Of a stretch of 64,000 bases of DNA, positions 18,885 to 30,721 are shown piece after piece; position 1 is the stretch's first letter; each line of letters opens with the position of its first letter. The notes under the pieces were generated by a model that saw only the letters and a list, made by a program, of their open reading frames with translations, was not told where the DNA came from and ran no database searches. Made by a program: the position numbers and the translations under genes. Source of the DNA: Antilocapra americana (Eukaryota > Chordata > Mammalia > Artiodactyla > Antilocapridae); contig ML660201.1 of the NCBI GenBank assembly GCA_007570785.1, positions 49,818,316-49,882,315 on the forward strand, written 5' to 3'.

Positions 18885-19125
18885 TTTCCGTGGTGGCTCA
18901 GTGGTGGGGAGTCTGTCTGCCAATGCGCAAGACACGGGTTCCGTTCCTGATCCGTGAAGATCCCGCATGCTGAGGTCAACTGAGCCAGCGCTCTAGAGAG
19001 ATACAACTGATGCACACTCCAGCAACAAGAGGAGCCCACGCACCGCGACTAGGGAAGAGCCTGCCCAGCAGCAAAGACCCAGCACAGCCAACAAGATAGG
19101 AGTTAAATAAAATTATATACTAGAA
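18885..19125 (+). mobile_element. CHR-type SINE, sense
   Basis: 'GATTTCCGTGGTGGCTCAGT', 'GACACGGGTTCCGTTCCTGA', 'CGCACCGCGACTAGGGAAGA' and 'GCAAAGACCCAGCACAGCCA', ending in an AT-rich tail with AATAAAATT. Confidence 0.85.
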
Positions 19126-19159
19126 AAATAACACTGAAAGGTACAGGAGAGAGTGGCCA

Positions 19160-19680
19160 CTTGTGTTAGTTCCTAAGGCTACTACAACAAATTACCGCAC
19201 GCATGGTGGCTTGAAACAGCACAAGTTTCCTATCTGACGGTTCTGGAGATCAGAAGTGCAAAATGGGTTTCCCTGAGCTAAAATCCACGTGTCAGCAGAG
19301 CTATGCTCCTTCTGGAGGCGCCAGGGGCGAATCCGTCTCCTTGCCTTTTCCAGCTCACAGAGGCCTCTCACAGGCCTTGCCTCCAATCGTGACATGTGGC
19401 ACTGCTGTTGCTCAGTCACTCAGTCGTGTCCGTCTCTTCACGACCCCATGGACGGCAGCACAGGCTCCCCTGGCCTCCACTGTCTCCCACAGTTTGCATC
19501 CCTCTTCTCCCGACAAGGACCTTTCACTTACAGACCTCACCCAGGTAATCCAGGGTCATCTCCCCATCACAGGGTCTTTAATTACACTGAAGATCCCCTT
19601 TGCCCTTAAGATAACATACCCACAGGTTCCGGGAATTGGCACAGGGCCCTTTCTCCTGCCTACCACACTCTACCTGCTCC
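19160..19680 (+). mobile_element. Ancient LTR-like repeat split by Bov-A
   Basis: 'GTTAGTTCCTAAGGCTACTA', 'ACGGTTCTGGAGATCAGAAG' and 'TCTCCTTGCCTTTTCCAGCT' on the left, then after the Bov-A insert 'GGTAATCCAGGGTCATCTCC' and 'AACATACCCACAGGTTCCGG'. The order is that of a widespread old mammalian repeat (MaLR-like; family name uncertain). Confidence 0.65.
19405..19520 (-). mobile_element. Bov-A/BovB tail fragment, antisense
   Basis: 'GTTGCTCAGTCACTCAGTCG' and 'CGACCCCATGGACGGCAGCA' inserted within the older repeat at 19160-19680. Confidence 0.85.
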
Positions 19681-20377
19681 AGGAGTGACTACAGAATGTT
19701 CCAGCCTACAGATGTGTTTTGTTTAGCCTGCAGCATCTTTTTTAAACTCACCAACATTTGAAATGATAAAATGTTTACATAACAAATCCGGGTCAGCAGA
19801 TCTGGCCATGCTGGAACTCGCATGCTCATCAAGCAGCAGCCGGCTGGAGTTGAAACAGAGCTCCTCTCTAGAGGAGGCACCGGGCACCGGGTTCACCCGT
19901 TCACCGCAGGCCGCACCGCTCCCTGTCGCCTCCCCACACAGAGGCTGAGGGTCTGTTGCTGTGGGTCCGTGCCCTTCAGGGTTGCTTCTCTCATAATGAA
20001 ATGGAAGGTTCGGGACCCATACCTCCAGTAACAAGTCTGGACGTTGATATGTGCTTCAGGAAATTTGCTTTTTCACACGCAGCCCACATCCTTCATTCAT
20101 ACTAATTACCAGCCCAGCTCCTGCAGGCGTTTGCCTTCGTGGCCCCTGCTCTCATTCAGGAGGAAAAGGATTGTGTTACGGCTCGTCAGGGCAGTCCCAA
20201 GGTCAATATTTCTGTGGCAAAACCTCCTTTAAAAGATAGATGTGGGTTGTCGAATTCAGTGACTTCACCTTGGAAATCCACTGCCTGGACTTGTCCACTT
20301 GCTACTTTGCCTCCATGAAAAGTTTTGCAATCATCTAAATGCTATGAGGTCCAAGGTCTCTTGAATCCAGAAAGAAG

Positions 20378-20404
20378 AGTATTATTATTATTATTATTAT
20401 TATT
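20378..20404. repeat. (ATT)n microsatellite
   Basis: About nine uninterrupted ATT units. It sits in the presumed CDCP1 3' UTR or flank. Confidence 0.95.
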
Positions 20405-21054
20405 GTGCCTTTGGTGCTGCCTGTGACACCTTTACTCTGAAAGGCTGGCTGTGCCCAGGGACCCTCATTGTCTTGACCTGAGATGCTGGCAGAGCCCCTC
20501 CAGGAAGGACCAGAGGAGATCTGTGGCTCCTTTCCTTCCATTAAAATTGTATCACTATTTAAAATCATCGTTGGGGCCCTGCTCCTCCATTCTCTGACCT
20601 CTTGGCTTTTTCTGAGGGTCACTCAGCGCTCTGAATTCAGCCCCCAAAGTATGGCCGTCATCACACATGTCATCTTTACTTGCAGGGGTTCCACGTGGCC
20701 ATTTCAATTGAGTGCTCTAAACTACAGGCCACGTTACTATCTTCCTAAGACCTCAAGTCTATCTAATGTTCTCCAAAATGCCTCCTTGAAGGGGCCGGAC
20801 CGATGTACCTCTGGCTCTTGCCTTTAAAGCTCAGGCCCCATTTCTGTAACATGTTTCAGGGTCACTGAAAACCAAACACATTTGTTGAAGCCTAGCTGGT
20901 GCTGGCAGAGTGCCTTCCATGCCGTGTCTGCCCTCACGCCTATCCTCTAACGAGGCCTGGCTCAGGCAGGACTGATGAAAGCTGCAGCCATTTTGCAGGA
21001 TTGGGGATGTCTCAAGGAAGAGCCAATGGGGAAAAGCAGAAGTCTATAGGACAT

Positions 21055-21310
21055 AGAAGCTGAAACTCCAATCCTTTGGCCACCTCATGCGAAGAGTTGA
21101 CTCATTGAAAAACACTCTGATGCTGGGAAGGATTGGGGGCAGGAGGAGGAGGGGATGACAGAGGATGAGATGGCTGGGTGGCATCACTGACTCGATGAAC
21201 GTGGGTTTGCGTGGGCTCCGGGAGTTGGTGATGGACAGGGAGGCCTGGCGTGCTGCGGTTCATGGGGTCGCCAAGAGTCGGACACAGCTGAGCGACTGAA
21301 CTGAACTGAC
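21055..21310 (+). mobile_element. BovB 3'-end fragment, sense
   Basis: 'GCTGAAACTCCAATCCTTTG', 'TGATGCTGGGAAGGATTGGG', 'GGATGAGATGGCTGGGTGGC' and 'GGGGTCGCCAAGAGTCGGAC', ending with CTGAACTGAACTGACTGA. Confidence 0.9.
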
Positions 21311-21734
21311 TGATGAGACATAACCTTGGTGAACGTTAGGGCAGATTTGTGTGGATCTGCAATGCTTAGCTCAAAATAATTTATTTGTTGTAGATACCTT
21401 TTAGGCAGCATTTTGTTCATTTCCTATACTTTTTTTTTAAATAAACAAATATACAGAAAAAAAGAGGTATCAGGATGTTAAATGCTTTGGCAGCTTGTCC
21501 CCTGGTTCAGCTGAAGCCCTCATTGCCCGGTTGTTGACTGAGACAGGTGGCAGGAGCTCAGTGCATTCCATCTTCTCTATGTGTTTATGTTCCAGCAGGC
21601 CAGGCTCTTTGAGCTGCCAATGGGTCACTCAGAGGCCAGAGTTTGTTCTGTTCTGTTCTTGTTGAGGCAGCCTGAGTCCCCTTTGTGTGGCCCTCCTAAT
21701 ACCTGTCCCCTATTGAGGCCACCTTGGCCACTGA

Positions 21735-21945
21735 CCGCTCAGTGTCTCAGCAGTAAAGAACCCACCTGCAACGCAGGAGCCTCAGGAGACTCGGGTTCCA
21801 TCCCTGGGTCGGGAAGATCCTCTAGGGGAGGAAATGGCAACCCACTCCAGTATTCCTGCCTGGAAAATCCCATGGACAGAGGAGCCTGGTGGGCTATAGT
21901 CCATGGGGCCACAGAGTCAGACGGGACTGAGCACACACGAAAATG
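21735..21945 (+). mobile_element. Bov-tA SINE, sense
   Basis: 'TCAGCAGTAAAGAACCCACC', 'GGGTTCCATCCCTGGGTCGG', 'CAACCCACTCCAGTATTCCT' and 'GGGCCACAGAGTCAGACGGG'. Confidence 0.92.
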
Positions 21946-22084
21946 TATGCACACTGCTCCAAGCCCAGTGCAGGTCAGCAGCCAACAGAACAGACGCAAA
22001 GGGAGAGTGGTGGGAGAGGGAACCTCCAGGTGGGCCCCCGCATGCTTGGACAGGAGACCCAAGTACACGAGGGAGATGGAGTAC

Positions 22085-22490
22085 TGCTCTGTAACAAACC
22101 ATCCCAGACAGTCATGTATTCTGCCACAAACCTAAGCTGAGCAGGACTCAGCAGGGATGGCTTCTCTGTGCTCTGTGTGGCGTCTCTGGGGCAACTCAAC
22201 TAGAATCCACTTTCAAGATGGTGCACCACACAGCCGACAAGCTAGCACTGGCTACCAGCTGGGAGCTTTGATTCCTCATCACGTGGACTGCTCACTCCAC
22301 AGGGCCTTCTGGACTTCACAACCCAGAGGCTGAGTTCCCAGGGCGAGTGCCCCCAGGATCAGGCCAGTGTCTGGAGTCCTGGGCCTGGAAGCTGGCTCTG
22401 TGTCATATCCATTCTAGCATAGGGGTACATCAGTCTCAGAACCTCAGATTTAAGGGGATGTGTACACAGCATCACAAAAGAACATTAAAC
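22085..22490 (+). mobile_element. Ancient LTR-like repeat (same kind as 12905)
   Basis: Begins CTGTAACAAACCATCCCAGA, then 'GGTGCACCACACAGCCGACA' and 'TCATCACGTGGACTGCTCAC'. Highly diverged; family uncertain. Confidence 0.4.
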
Positions 22491-24484
22491 TTGTAGAGAA
22501 GTGACAAGGCAAAGGAGAAGCACTCTGAGCTTCTAGGAGTGGCAAATTGTGGAAAGGTAAGAATATGGGGGAAACAAATGGAAAATACAGGTTTTAGCCA
22601 AGTGTGTTGTGTCGATTTCTCTGATGTTGTCTAGAGTCATCTCTGGTGACTAAGAATCATCCTGTCCTTCCTGGTGGAGATGGGGAGGACAGAGAGCTTT
22701 TCTTGGGTCTGATCCTTCTTAATTGCCTTCAATTCAAAATAATCCTGGTGCCAGGCTGGCATATTTTGGGGTGGAATACCCTGAATCCCTCATATTCCCA
22801 TTTGAAACATAAGTTTCACATATTAAAAGTTGAGTTGGCAGCTATGCAACGAGATTGCAGTGAGAAGTAGCAGAGATCTGCAGAGGCAGAGAAAAGCCTA
22901 AATGGAAGAAGGGGAAAAGAACAAACCTAACTCTATTGCCCCATGTCCTAATGAATCAGTCTCTCAGACCTGAGAAGGAGTCACTCGGTGAAACAGTTGT
23001 GTTTCATTTTAGGAAGTTGTGCTGCAGGTGGGAGCAAGGGGCCTGCTTAGTCCAGCCTTTATATGGTGTCAGCAGTCGGACACCTAATGAGGGACATTTC
23101 TGTAGAAAATGAAGGGGAAACAAACTGTAACCTCATTTTTTTTGAGTCCAGAGGGTCGTTAGTGAGAAAATTTCTAGGTGTTGGGCTCAGAGCAATTTTA
23201 AATGGTGGACTGAGAATAGCAATGCCAAGCCAACAAGTTTCCTAGTTTGCAATTCCAGTGTCTGATGCAAGCATCTGCATCAGCATCCCTATCACCAGTA
23301 TTTCTCAGCGCAGCATGTGGAGATGTCCAGCTGCACTTTGCAGGGCTTCTCCTCCTTCTGTCCCTCCTTCTCGCTCTCTCTTTTTTTTTTTAAGATAGTC
23401 CCAAGAAGGATCTAGGCAGTCAGGTAGTTTTCAATGGCACCAAGTTGGAAGGGAGAGAGGAAAAATGGAAATGTTAATTGCTAAAATGCATGCATGTCAG
23501 AAGCCAGTTTACCAAGAGGTCAAAAGGCTCAGAGGCAGGGAGCCTGGCTGAAGTCCCACAACCCACCCACAACAATATGCTAGAGTTTTGTTGTTGAAAT
23601 ATAGAATTTCTCTCTATAAGTACCCCCATTTCTGTCAAAGATAATCAAAGAAGACTATTTTGTTTGCAAAGTAAGTATAGTCTCCTGCAGTTTGGCCTAA
23701 TTATTTACCTAAGCGCAGCAAGAGACGTACCATGTCTCCCCAGACTGAAGAGACCTCAGAATTGACTACGAGGCCACCATGAAACGTGAGCTGTGTGACT
23801 GAGACAAGCAGCCTAACTTCTCTGAGCCAAAATTTCCTCAACTGTAAAATGTAAACCCTAATACCTTAGTAACAGGGTGCCTGCCAGCATGGGGAAGAGA
23901 TGCTATATGTGACAGTGTCTGGATTTAGTAGTCACTCTTTGTTAAATCTGCATTGAAGAGAGAAAGTACATAGCCTGCAGTCTGCTCAATTTGGCGTGGT
24001 CTCATCTTCAGCAAGCTGGCTGTCTTTTCCTGTGAGCTGACAGTTCTCTAGCTAATTGTGTCAAATTCGAAGACGCTGTCCTCTCCACACTCATTTTAGC
24101 TGTCAGCTTCAGCAAGCTGACATATGATGCTCAGCATTCGTGCAGCCCTAGAAAGAGATGTTCCTGGGAGAAGCATCACAGCATGAGCTATGCAGGCTGT
24201 GTAGCCAAGGAACCCAGAACTGTGGGTTTTCATTTTCTAACACAATTGCAGTGTGATATTTGGCTGCCCATGTCAGAGGTAGCACTGGCTGTTTGGGCTT
24301 GCCTGAGCAGGCACCGAGACCAGAGAAGGACCTCAACACATATGAAGTGTGTGGCATTGTGGCTTACCATAATGCCATACGGTATAATAATGCCATACCA
24401 TAGCGACTGTCCAGTCTTTTTCTCCCTGCTCCACTCCTACCCCATCACAGAACACCTTTCCTCAGTAACAAAGAGGGCAAAGAG

Positions 24485-24995
24485 TTGTTGTTGTTCAGTC
24501 CCTAAATCATGTCTGACTCTTTGCCACCCCATCGGCTGCAGCACACAAGGCTTCCCTGTCCTTCATCATCTCCCGGAGTTTGCTCAGATTCACGTCTATT
24601 GAGTCAGTGATGCTATCTAGCCGTCTCATCCTCTGTCGTTCCCTTCTCCTCCTGCCCTCAATCTTTTCCAGAATCAGGGTCTTTTCCAATGAGTCAGCTC
24701 TTCACATCAAGTGGCCAAAGTATTGGAGTTTCAGCTTTAGCATCAGTCCTTCCAATAAATATTCAAGGTTGATTTCCTTTAGGATTGACTGGTTTGACCT
24801 CCTTGCAGTCCAAGGGACTCTCAAGAGTCTTCAGCACCACAGTTCAAAGGCATCAATTCTTTGGTGCTCAGCCTTCTTTGTGGTCCACCTCTCACAACTG
24901 TACATGACTACTGGAAAAATCATAGCTTTGACTAGGGGCACCTTTCTTAGCAAAGTGATATCTCTGCTTTTTAATATACTGCCTGGTTTTGGCAA
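24485..24995 (-). mobile_element. BovB (RTE) LINE 3' half, antisense
   Basis: Starts TTGTTGTTGTTCAGTCCCTA and runs through 'GCTGCAGCACACAAGGCTTC', 'GAGTCAGCTCTTCACATCAA', 'TCCAAGGGACTCTCAAGAGT' and 'TTCAAAGGCATCAATTCTTT' to the reverse of the end of the RT frame near 24990. Decayed. Confidence 0.88.
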
Positions 24996-25299
24996 AGAGT
25001 ATCCCTCCTTTAAAGCTGGTCAGAAACTCATCACTTCTCTAATGTAGAACTAAGTCAATGCCTCTAAATTGCCTCTAAGCATCTGAAAAGTTTCAAAAAG
25101 AAGTTTGAAAAAAATCGTATTAAACAGGAACTGTGGACAGTGTTTGCCTTCATAGAAAGAAATGGTGACTGGGAAATTTCCCCCCATATACCATTCTGTA
25201 GCTTTTGAATTGGAACCATACGAATGTATCTTATTTTACAGAGAACGAAAATGAAAACAAAAACTTCTTTTTAAAACTTGTCAAAAATCAAGATTCTTG

Positions 25300-25435
25300 G
25301 GACTTCCTTGGCAGTCCAGTGGTTAAGACTGAGCTCCCAGTGCAGGGGACATGGGTTTGATACCTGGTCAGGACACTAAGCTCCCGCTTGCAGCAGGGCC
25401 AAAAAGAATAAATTATAAATAATAATAATAATAGA
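25300..25435 (+). mobile_element. CHR-type SINE, sense, with AATA-rich tail
   Basis: 'GGGACTTCCTTGGCAGTCCA', 'CATGGGTTTGATACCTGGTC', then 'AGCAGGGCCAAAAAGAATAA' and an (AAT)n-type tail at about 25418-25432. Confidence 0.88.
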
Positions 25436-26312
25436 GTACCCTTAAGATTCTTTGGTGGTTCAGTCTTGCCAGCCTCCTGTGAGTGCAGTTTTTCAGAGAC
25501 TTTTAAGCCTTCTTTCTCCCCTCCCCCCTGCCCCCAGTGGTGGGACTAGTTTGGCCAGATTTCACCCTTTCTGGTCAGAAATTCCAGGTTACTCCCAGAG
25601 AGGCTAAAGGCTGGAAAAGACTGGGAGGTGTGGTAGCTGCCCAAACACCCTGGAAGCCTCTTCCACACTACCTCAGGGACCATTCCTCAATGCTGATACT
25701 CCCAGGCCAAGAAGTTCTCTGGGAGCTGGCCACCAATCCTGGGACAGTCGGTGTTTCACTCCCCTCCCGCATCGGGAAGGAGTCCCGGGACCAGCCGGTG
25801 ACCTGACATCAGCCCCATCATTGCCCAGGACGTTCAGATCTGACCCATCCAGGATCCAGGCTGGAGGGACTAGAATCTGCTCAGATCTTAAGCCTAGGAA
25901 GTACGGTTGGGAGAGTATCGGCTGCCCCTTGGAGTTCAGGGAGAATAAATCATTTTGTGATGCTTAATCATTTGGAAGGAAAAAAAAATTTTTTTTAACC
26001 AAAAAAACACGCCAAAAAACGTTAAAGAGTGAAAGAGCCCTTCTACCGCAGGCTTAGGTTCAGTGTGTACTTTGGACCCTGGGCTGGCTCCCTGAGTCTC
26101 AGGATAGCAGTGGGTCCAAGTCCCTCATAGGTCCCTTTCTTTCCTGGGGACATTAATTGCTTGGCTGCCTGCCACTGGCAGCGTCACCAGAGTTCTTGGC
26201 AGGCTAAACACTAATCCTACCTCCCACCTGGGAGACTGGGAGGGAACCTGCTCTCCAACCTCCTCCCAAGGCTGCAGCCACTACCCAGGAGGCCCCTGCT
26301 GGTATCCTGAGA

Positions 26313-26572
26313 CCCAGTGAGCCAGCTGGGAGTGAAAAAGTGAAAGCATTAGTCGCTCGGTCCTGTCCGACTCTTTGGGATCCCATGGACTGTAGCCCTC
26401 CAGGCTCCTTTGTCCATGGAATTCTCCAGTCAAGAATAGGGCAGTGGGTAACCATTCCCTTCTCCAGGGGATCCTCCTGACCAACAGATCAAACCCATGT
26501 CTCCTGTGTCTCCTGCATCGCAGGTGGATTCTTTACCATCTGAGCCACCAGGGAAGCCCAGTGAGCCAGCTG
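26313..26572 (-). mobile_element. Bov-tA SINE, antisense, with 16-bp direct flanks
   Basis: Body about 26340-26556 with 'TAGTCGCTCGGTCCTGTCCG' and 'ACCATCTGAGCCACCAGGGA'. CCCAGTGAGCCAGCTG occurs at 26313-26328 and 26557-26572, consistent with a target-site duplication. Confidence 0.88.
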
Positions 26573-27194
26573 AGGGAAGGATAATTGGGAAATGTGAACT
26601 TCAGAGGTGATCCTTTCCAATCAGGAGGTAAATCGCCCTCACTTCCTCTTGAAAAGCAACCCGGTGATATTTCTGCAAATAACAATCTTTTTGAGAAACA
26701 CTGGCAACATAGGTACTTCCAATAATGAAGATAAAAATCCCTTATACCTTTTAAAAAATGTCTAGTGTCAAAGCAGTCCAATATATCCAGAATAAAGCTG
26801 TATTTTCAATTATATTTTTCTTAAACCACATGGGTAACAAGCTCCCTTTGCGATAATGAAGCCTTTGTCTTTGGTGTTAAAAAAATTAATCTAATTTATT
26901 TTCTCCAGGCCAGGGACATCAATTTTTAAAATGAGAATTTACACTTGGTACAGATGCTGCAAGCTGACTTTTTGCACAAATAGATCAAGATGTTTCTGTT
27001 TGTCTTCAGATCCTTGCCAAGGACTGAGCGATAATTGAACATGGCAACAAGTCTGCTTTGATCTGCATGAGAAATTTCAGTGTGGGTAGCACTCAACTGC
27101 CTGGTGTTCATTCTGCTGTGGATCCAATTCAATCTAGTTATTTCAGTGTATTCATTAAATGCCTACTATGTGTAAGACATAAGTGTGAGATTAC

Positions 27195-27405
27195 GTGTAA
27201 GACTTGTGTGGGCTTCCCTGGTGGCTCAGCTGGTAAATCCACCTACATCGCGAGAGACCTGGGTTCGATCTCTGGGATGGGAAGATCCCCTGCAGAAGGG
27301 AATGGCTACCCATTCCAGTATTCTGGTCTGGAGAATTCCATGGACTGTATAGTCCATGGGGTCGCCAAGAGGCAGACACAACTAAGCGACTTTCAGGTGT
27401 AAGAC
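27195..27405 (+). mobile_element. Bov-tA SINE, sense, with 9-bp direct flanks
   Basis: Body begins GGGCTTCCCTGGTGGCTCAG and ends ACTAAGCGACTTTCA. GTGTAAGAC flanks it at 27195-27203 and 27397-27405. Confidence 0.9.
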
Positions 27406-27829
27406 AGTATGCTAAGGCTGAGTGCTGGTGGAGAAGAAGTTACCATATAAAGCGCTATGAAGGAGGGTTGAGACACAGGGGGAGGAGAGATGACAAACCT
27501 TTGGTGGCAACATTTGCTCGTTCATTCAACAAGCACTTCACCAAGTGAGGCGCTGGATGTCTCAGTTCCCTTAGTTCCTTTCTTGAGTGGTTAAGACATT
27601 TCTAAACCGGAAGAGGAATGAATTGTGAGGCTTGGCTGGAGAGGCAGTCATAAAATAAGTTGAGTTCTTTGCCAATTTTTAGTCACTCTTCCCAACTTTA
27701 ACCTTTTGCTTCTCGCCCTGCTCCTGAGGCAACAGACCACATTGCAAGTATTTAGTAAAAAAGCTACCTTCATCTATAAACCAAACAATACATATTGTGC
27801 TGACTTCTCAGCTATATTCTTTTTTCATT

Positions 27830-28178
27830 GATAATTTTATTTATTTATTACTTTTGGCTGTGCAGAGTCCTCATTGCTGCTTGACTTTTCTCGAGTTGCA
27901 CTGAGTAGAGGTTACTCTCCAGTTGCGGTGTGCAGGCTTCTCACCGTGCTGGCTTCTCTTGTTGTGGAGGCTGGCCTCAGATGTAGAGGCTTCCTTCAGT
28001 AGTCCTGGTACACAGCCTCAGCAGTTGGGGCTCCCAAGCTCCAGAGCACAGGCTCGACAGATGTGGCTTGTGGGCTTAGTTGCTCTGAAGCCTGTGAAAT
28101 CTTCCCAGATCAGATATCAAACCTGCATCTCCTGCTTTGGCAGGCGGATTCTTTACTCCTGAGCCCCAAGGGGAGCCC
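27830..28178 (-). mobile_element. CHR-type SINE, antisense, long
   Basis: 'TTTTGGCTGTGCAGAGTCCT', 'AGTTGCGGTGTGCAGGCTTC', 'GTGGGCTTAGTTGCTCTGAA', 'CAGATATCAAACCTGCATCT' and 'GCAGGCGGATTCTTTACTCC'. Confidence 0.86.
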
Positions 28179-29227
28179 TCTCGGTGATATTTCTGTAGTG
28201 GCCGTCGGGAATGCTGAGGACTGGAGCAGCTAAAAGGTTCTAGATTGTGTGCCTGTAAGACACAAGTCGCCCCAGGATTTAACCTTGATTCCAGATCTTT
28301 GCACAGAACTATTGTTACTTTAGGAAAAGCAGCCTACTATTCTCTCACCTGAAGTGGAGACGAAACACACATTCAGGCCACTGTGGAATAAAAGGAACCA
28401 AACAGCCTCGGTTGGGGAGGGTGAAACCCTGGGGCTTCCTGGATCTAACTCAGCAGACCCAGAGTTTGGGGTTGAGAAGGGTGGGCTCTTCTGCAATGCT
28501 TTAGTCCCATCTCAAGGTCCGGAACTGTCATTTTCCAGGTCCCCTTTCGCAAGTTCTTTGAGGGCCCAGAAAATTAGAAAGAGGGTTTTTGAAGCTCATG
28601 GCTGTGCTAGGGCTGAGCTTCTGCAGAACAAACACTGTCCTCCTCTCTGAACAGCCATCCTCAGATGCTAAATAGGGGATGACCCGAGGACAAGGGAAGG
28701 GAATTGATGAGCTCTGTCTCTCTGGTTGGTCAAATTCTTCCAGTAAATTCCAGTGAAAGGGGTCCTGTCACAAGGGGACCATTAAATAAAGGACTGTTTG
28801 TGCTCAGGGGAGCATCCTCCTCCCACACGTGTTCAAAGACTGCCTTCAAAATGACAGCAATGACAAAAATCCCCACCCAACCAATGATCCTGGATTACCT
28901 CAGTTCCTAAACCTTTCAGGTCTTTCTAGCTTGAAAAGTAAAGCTCTCATCTTTGGTCTGTGAGGCAAGGGTCTGAGGCCAGACTCATCCCCCCAACCCC
29001 CATCCTTCCACTCCATCTCCCTGGGAGGGGATGAGGCCTATCTTGAGACATATTTTTAAACCAACTGCCTGGCTCCCTGCCCTGACTCTCACTTCTAAGC
29101 CATAACTTTAAACTATGTTTAAAGTGGACCACATGGGGACAATTAAGGCAAAAAATTCCAAGGCCCAAGGGGCCCAGAAGATGAGAAACATCTTAAAGAA
29201 AGTTGAGGGAGCCAGAGATCCAAAGAG

Positions 29228-29420
29228 ATCTTCCCTGGTGGCTCATGGTTAAGAATCTGCCTGCAATACAGGAGACATGGGTTCGATCCCTGGGTGAGGA
29301 AGATCTTCTGGAGAAAGAAATGGCAACTCACTCCAGTATTCTTGCCTGGGAAATCCCACAGACAGACGAGCCTGGTGGACTACTGTCCATGGGGTCACAA
29401 AAGAGTTACAGCAGCAGCAG
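29228..29420 (+). mobile_element. Bov-tA SINE, sense, with (CAG)n end
   Basis: 'TCTTCCCTGGTGGCTCATGG', 'CATGGGTTCGATCCCTGGGT', 'GGGGTCACAAAAGAGTTACA', then about five CAG units at 29408-29422. Confidence 0.92.
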
Positions 29421-29631
29421 CAGAGGTCCAGAGAAGGGGGAGGTTCTGAGTGAGGTGTGGGGAGGGCAGAGGGAGGGGAAGGGAAAAGCGTGGAGGGCAC
29501 TGAAGACATCTCGAGGGGAGGCTGGCTCACTTAGCCTTCTGGTGGCAAGTCTAGACTGCCTCCCTCCAGGCCACCTGCCAGCATCCTGAGACCCAGTGAG
29601 CCAGCCTTGAAGCAGGAACCACACCCTTGTG

Positions 29632-29850
29632 CATGCGTGCTAAGTCACTTCAGTCGTGTCCGATTCTTTGGGACCCCATGGACTGCAGCCCACCAGGCTC
29701 CTCTGTCCATGGGATTCTCCAGGCAATAATACTGGAGTGGGTTGCCATGCCCCCCTCCATCGGATCTTCCCAACCCAGAGATCGAAACCATGTCTCTCTG
29801 TCTCCTGCATTGGCGGGCAGGTTCTTTACCACTAGCGCCAACCTGGGAAG
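29632..29850 (-). mobile_element. Bov-tA SINE, antisense
   Basis: 'GCGTGCTAAGTCACTTCAGT', 'ACTGCAGCCCACCAGGCTCC', 'CCAACCCAGAGATCGAAACC' and 'CTTTACCACTAGCGCCAACC'. Confidence 0.93.
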
Positions 29851-30477
29851 CCTGCTGCTTGCAAAGAAGCTTCCCATCACATCGGGGTACGGGTGAGGAA
29901 ACTGGGGCCCTCCCCAGAGTGCAGAAGTTCAGGTTTAAGGTCACCAGCAGGAGCGTAAGCACACTGCCGGATCCCTAGCAGAGGACAAGGGCAGATTCTC
30001 CGTGACACTGTGCGGAGGGCTTTTCGGGTTACCATTTTCACCACTGGGGGACGACAGAGGTTGCTCCACCTTGGTTTGGGTCCCTCTCTCCTTTGGAGCT
30101 TGCATCACCTCCCCCGGGGCCCTGATCCTCCCCCAGTTAAAGCACACAGCGAGAAGTGTCAGCCGTGTGGTAGGAAGGGTGGCCTCAAAACCTTCCTGCT
30201 AGTGGCACCATTCAATACAGGCAGCCTCCCGTAGCTCGAGCTGACTTGGCCCAGGGGTGATGCAGAGAAAACCTTCCTAAGACCTTTCAATTTATTCTCT
30301 TTGAGTTCACAGTTCCTTTAGTCTGGTCCCTCCTAGAAGAATGAGTTTTTCTAACTGGGGTCCTCTACTTCCACCTTCAAGTTAAAAGGTGAGCCGTTAG
30401 CTTTGGACTCTAAAGTCTCTGGAAGGTGACACTCATTATTGGTCTGTTTTTGCTCCTGGAAGCTCTGTGCATTTCTC

Positions 30478-30600
30478 TTTTTTTAAATTAAAGTCCAGTT
30501 GATATACAAAATGATGCAAGTTACAGGTGTACCATATAGCAACTCACAATTTTTAAGGATTTTACTCCATGTAAAATTATTATAAAATATTGGCTAAATT
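30478..30600 (-). mobile_element. L1 3' UTR fragment, antisense
   Basis: 'TTAAAGTCCAGTTGATATAC' and 'GCAAGTTACAGGTGTACCAT' are characteristic of the reversed bovine-type L1 3' end. Confidence 0.75.
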
Positions 30601-30611
30601 CCTCACGTTGC

Positions 30612-30720
30612 ACAATGTGTGTTAAGTCGCTCAGTCACGTCCGACTCTTTGTGACCCCATGGACTGTGGGCCGCTAGGCTCCTCTGTCCATGGAATTCTC
30701 CAGGCAAGAATACTGGAGTG
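30612..30720 (-). mobile_element. Bov-A fragment, antisense
   Basis: 'GTTAAGTCGCTCAGTCACGT' through 'AGGCAAGAATACTGGAGTGG'. It breaks off directly into a CHR SINE. Confidence 0.88.
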
Positions 30721-30721
30721 G

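Larger units (their letters stand above)
18058..21450 (+). other. CDCP1: CDCP1 3' UTR / 3' flank (end unresolved)
   Basis: Human CDCP1 has a 3' UTR of several kb, so transcription probably runs well past 18057. AATAAA occurs at about 19107 (inside a SINE) and about 21440 after a poly-T run; either could be used, and neither is decisive. The block includes a CHR SINE (18885-19125), an old LTR-like repeat (19160-19680) split by Bov-A, an ATT microsatellite (20378-20404) and a BovB tail (21055-21310). Confidence 0.4.

Noticed and set aside
24580..25047. 155-residue forward open frame (and a similar one at 32190-32651)
   Set aside because: Reverse-strand reading of BovB reverse-transcriptase DNA, not a gene.
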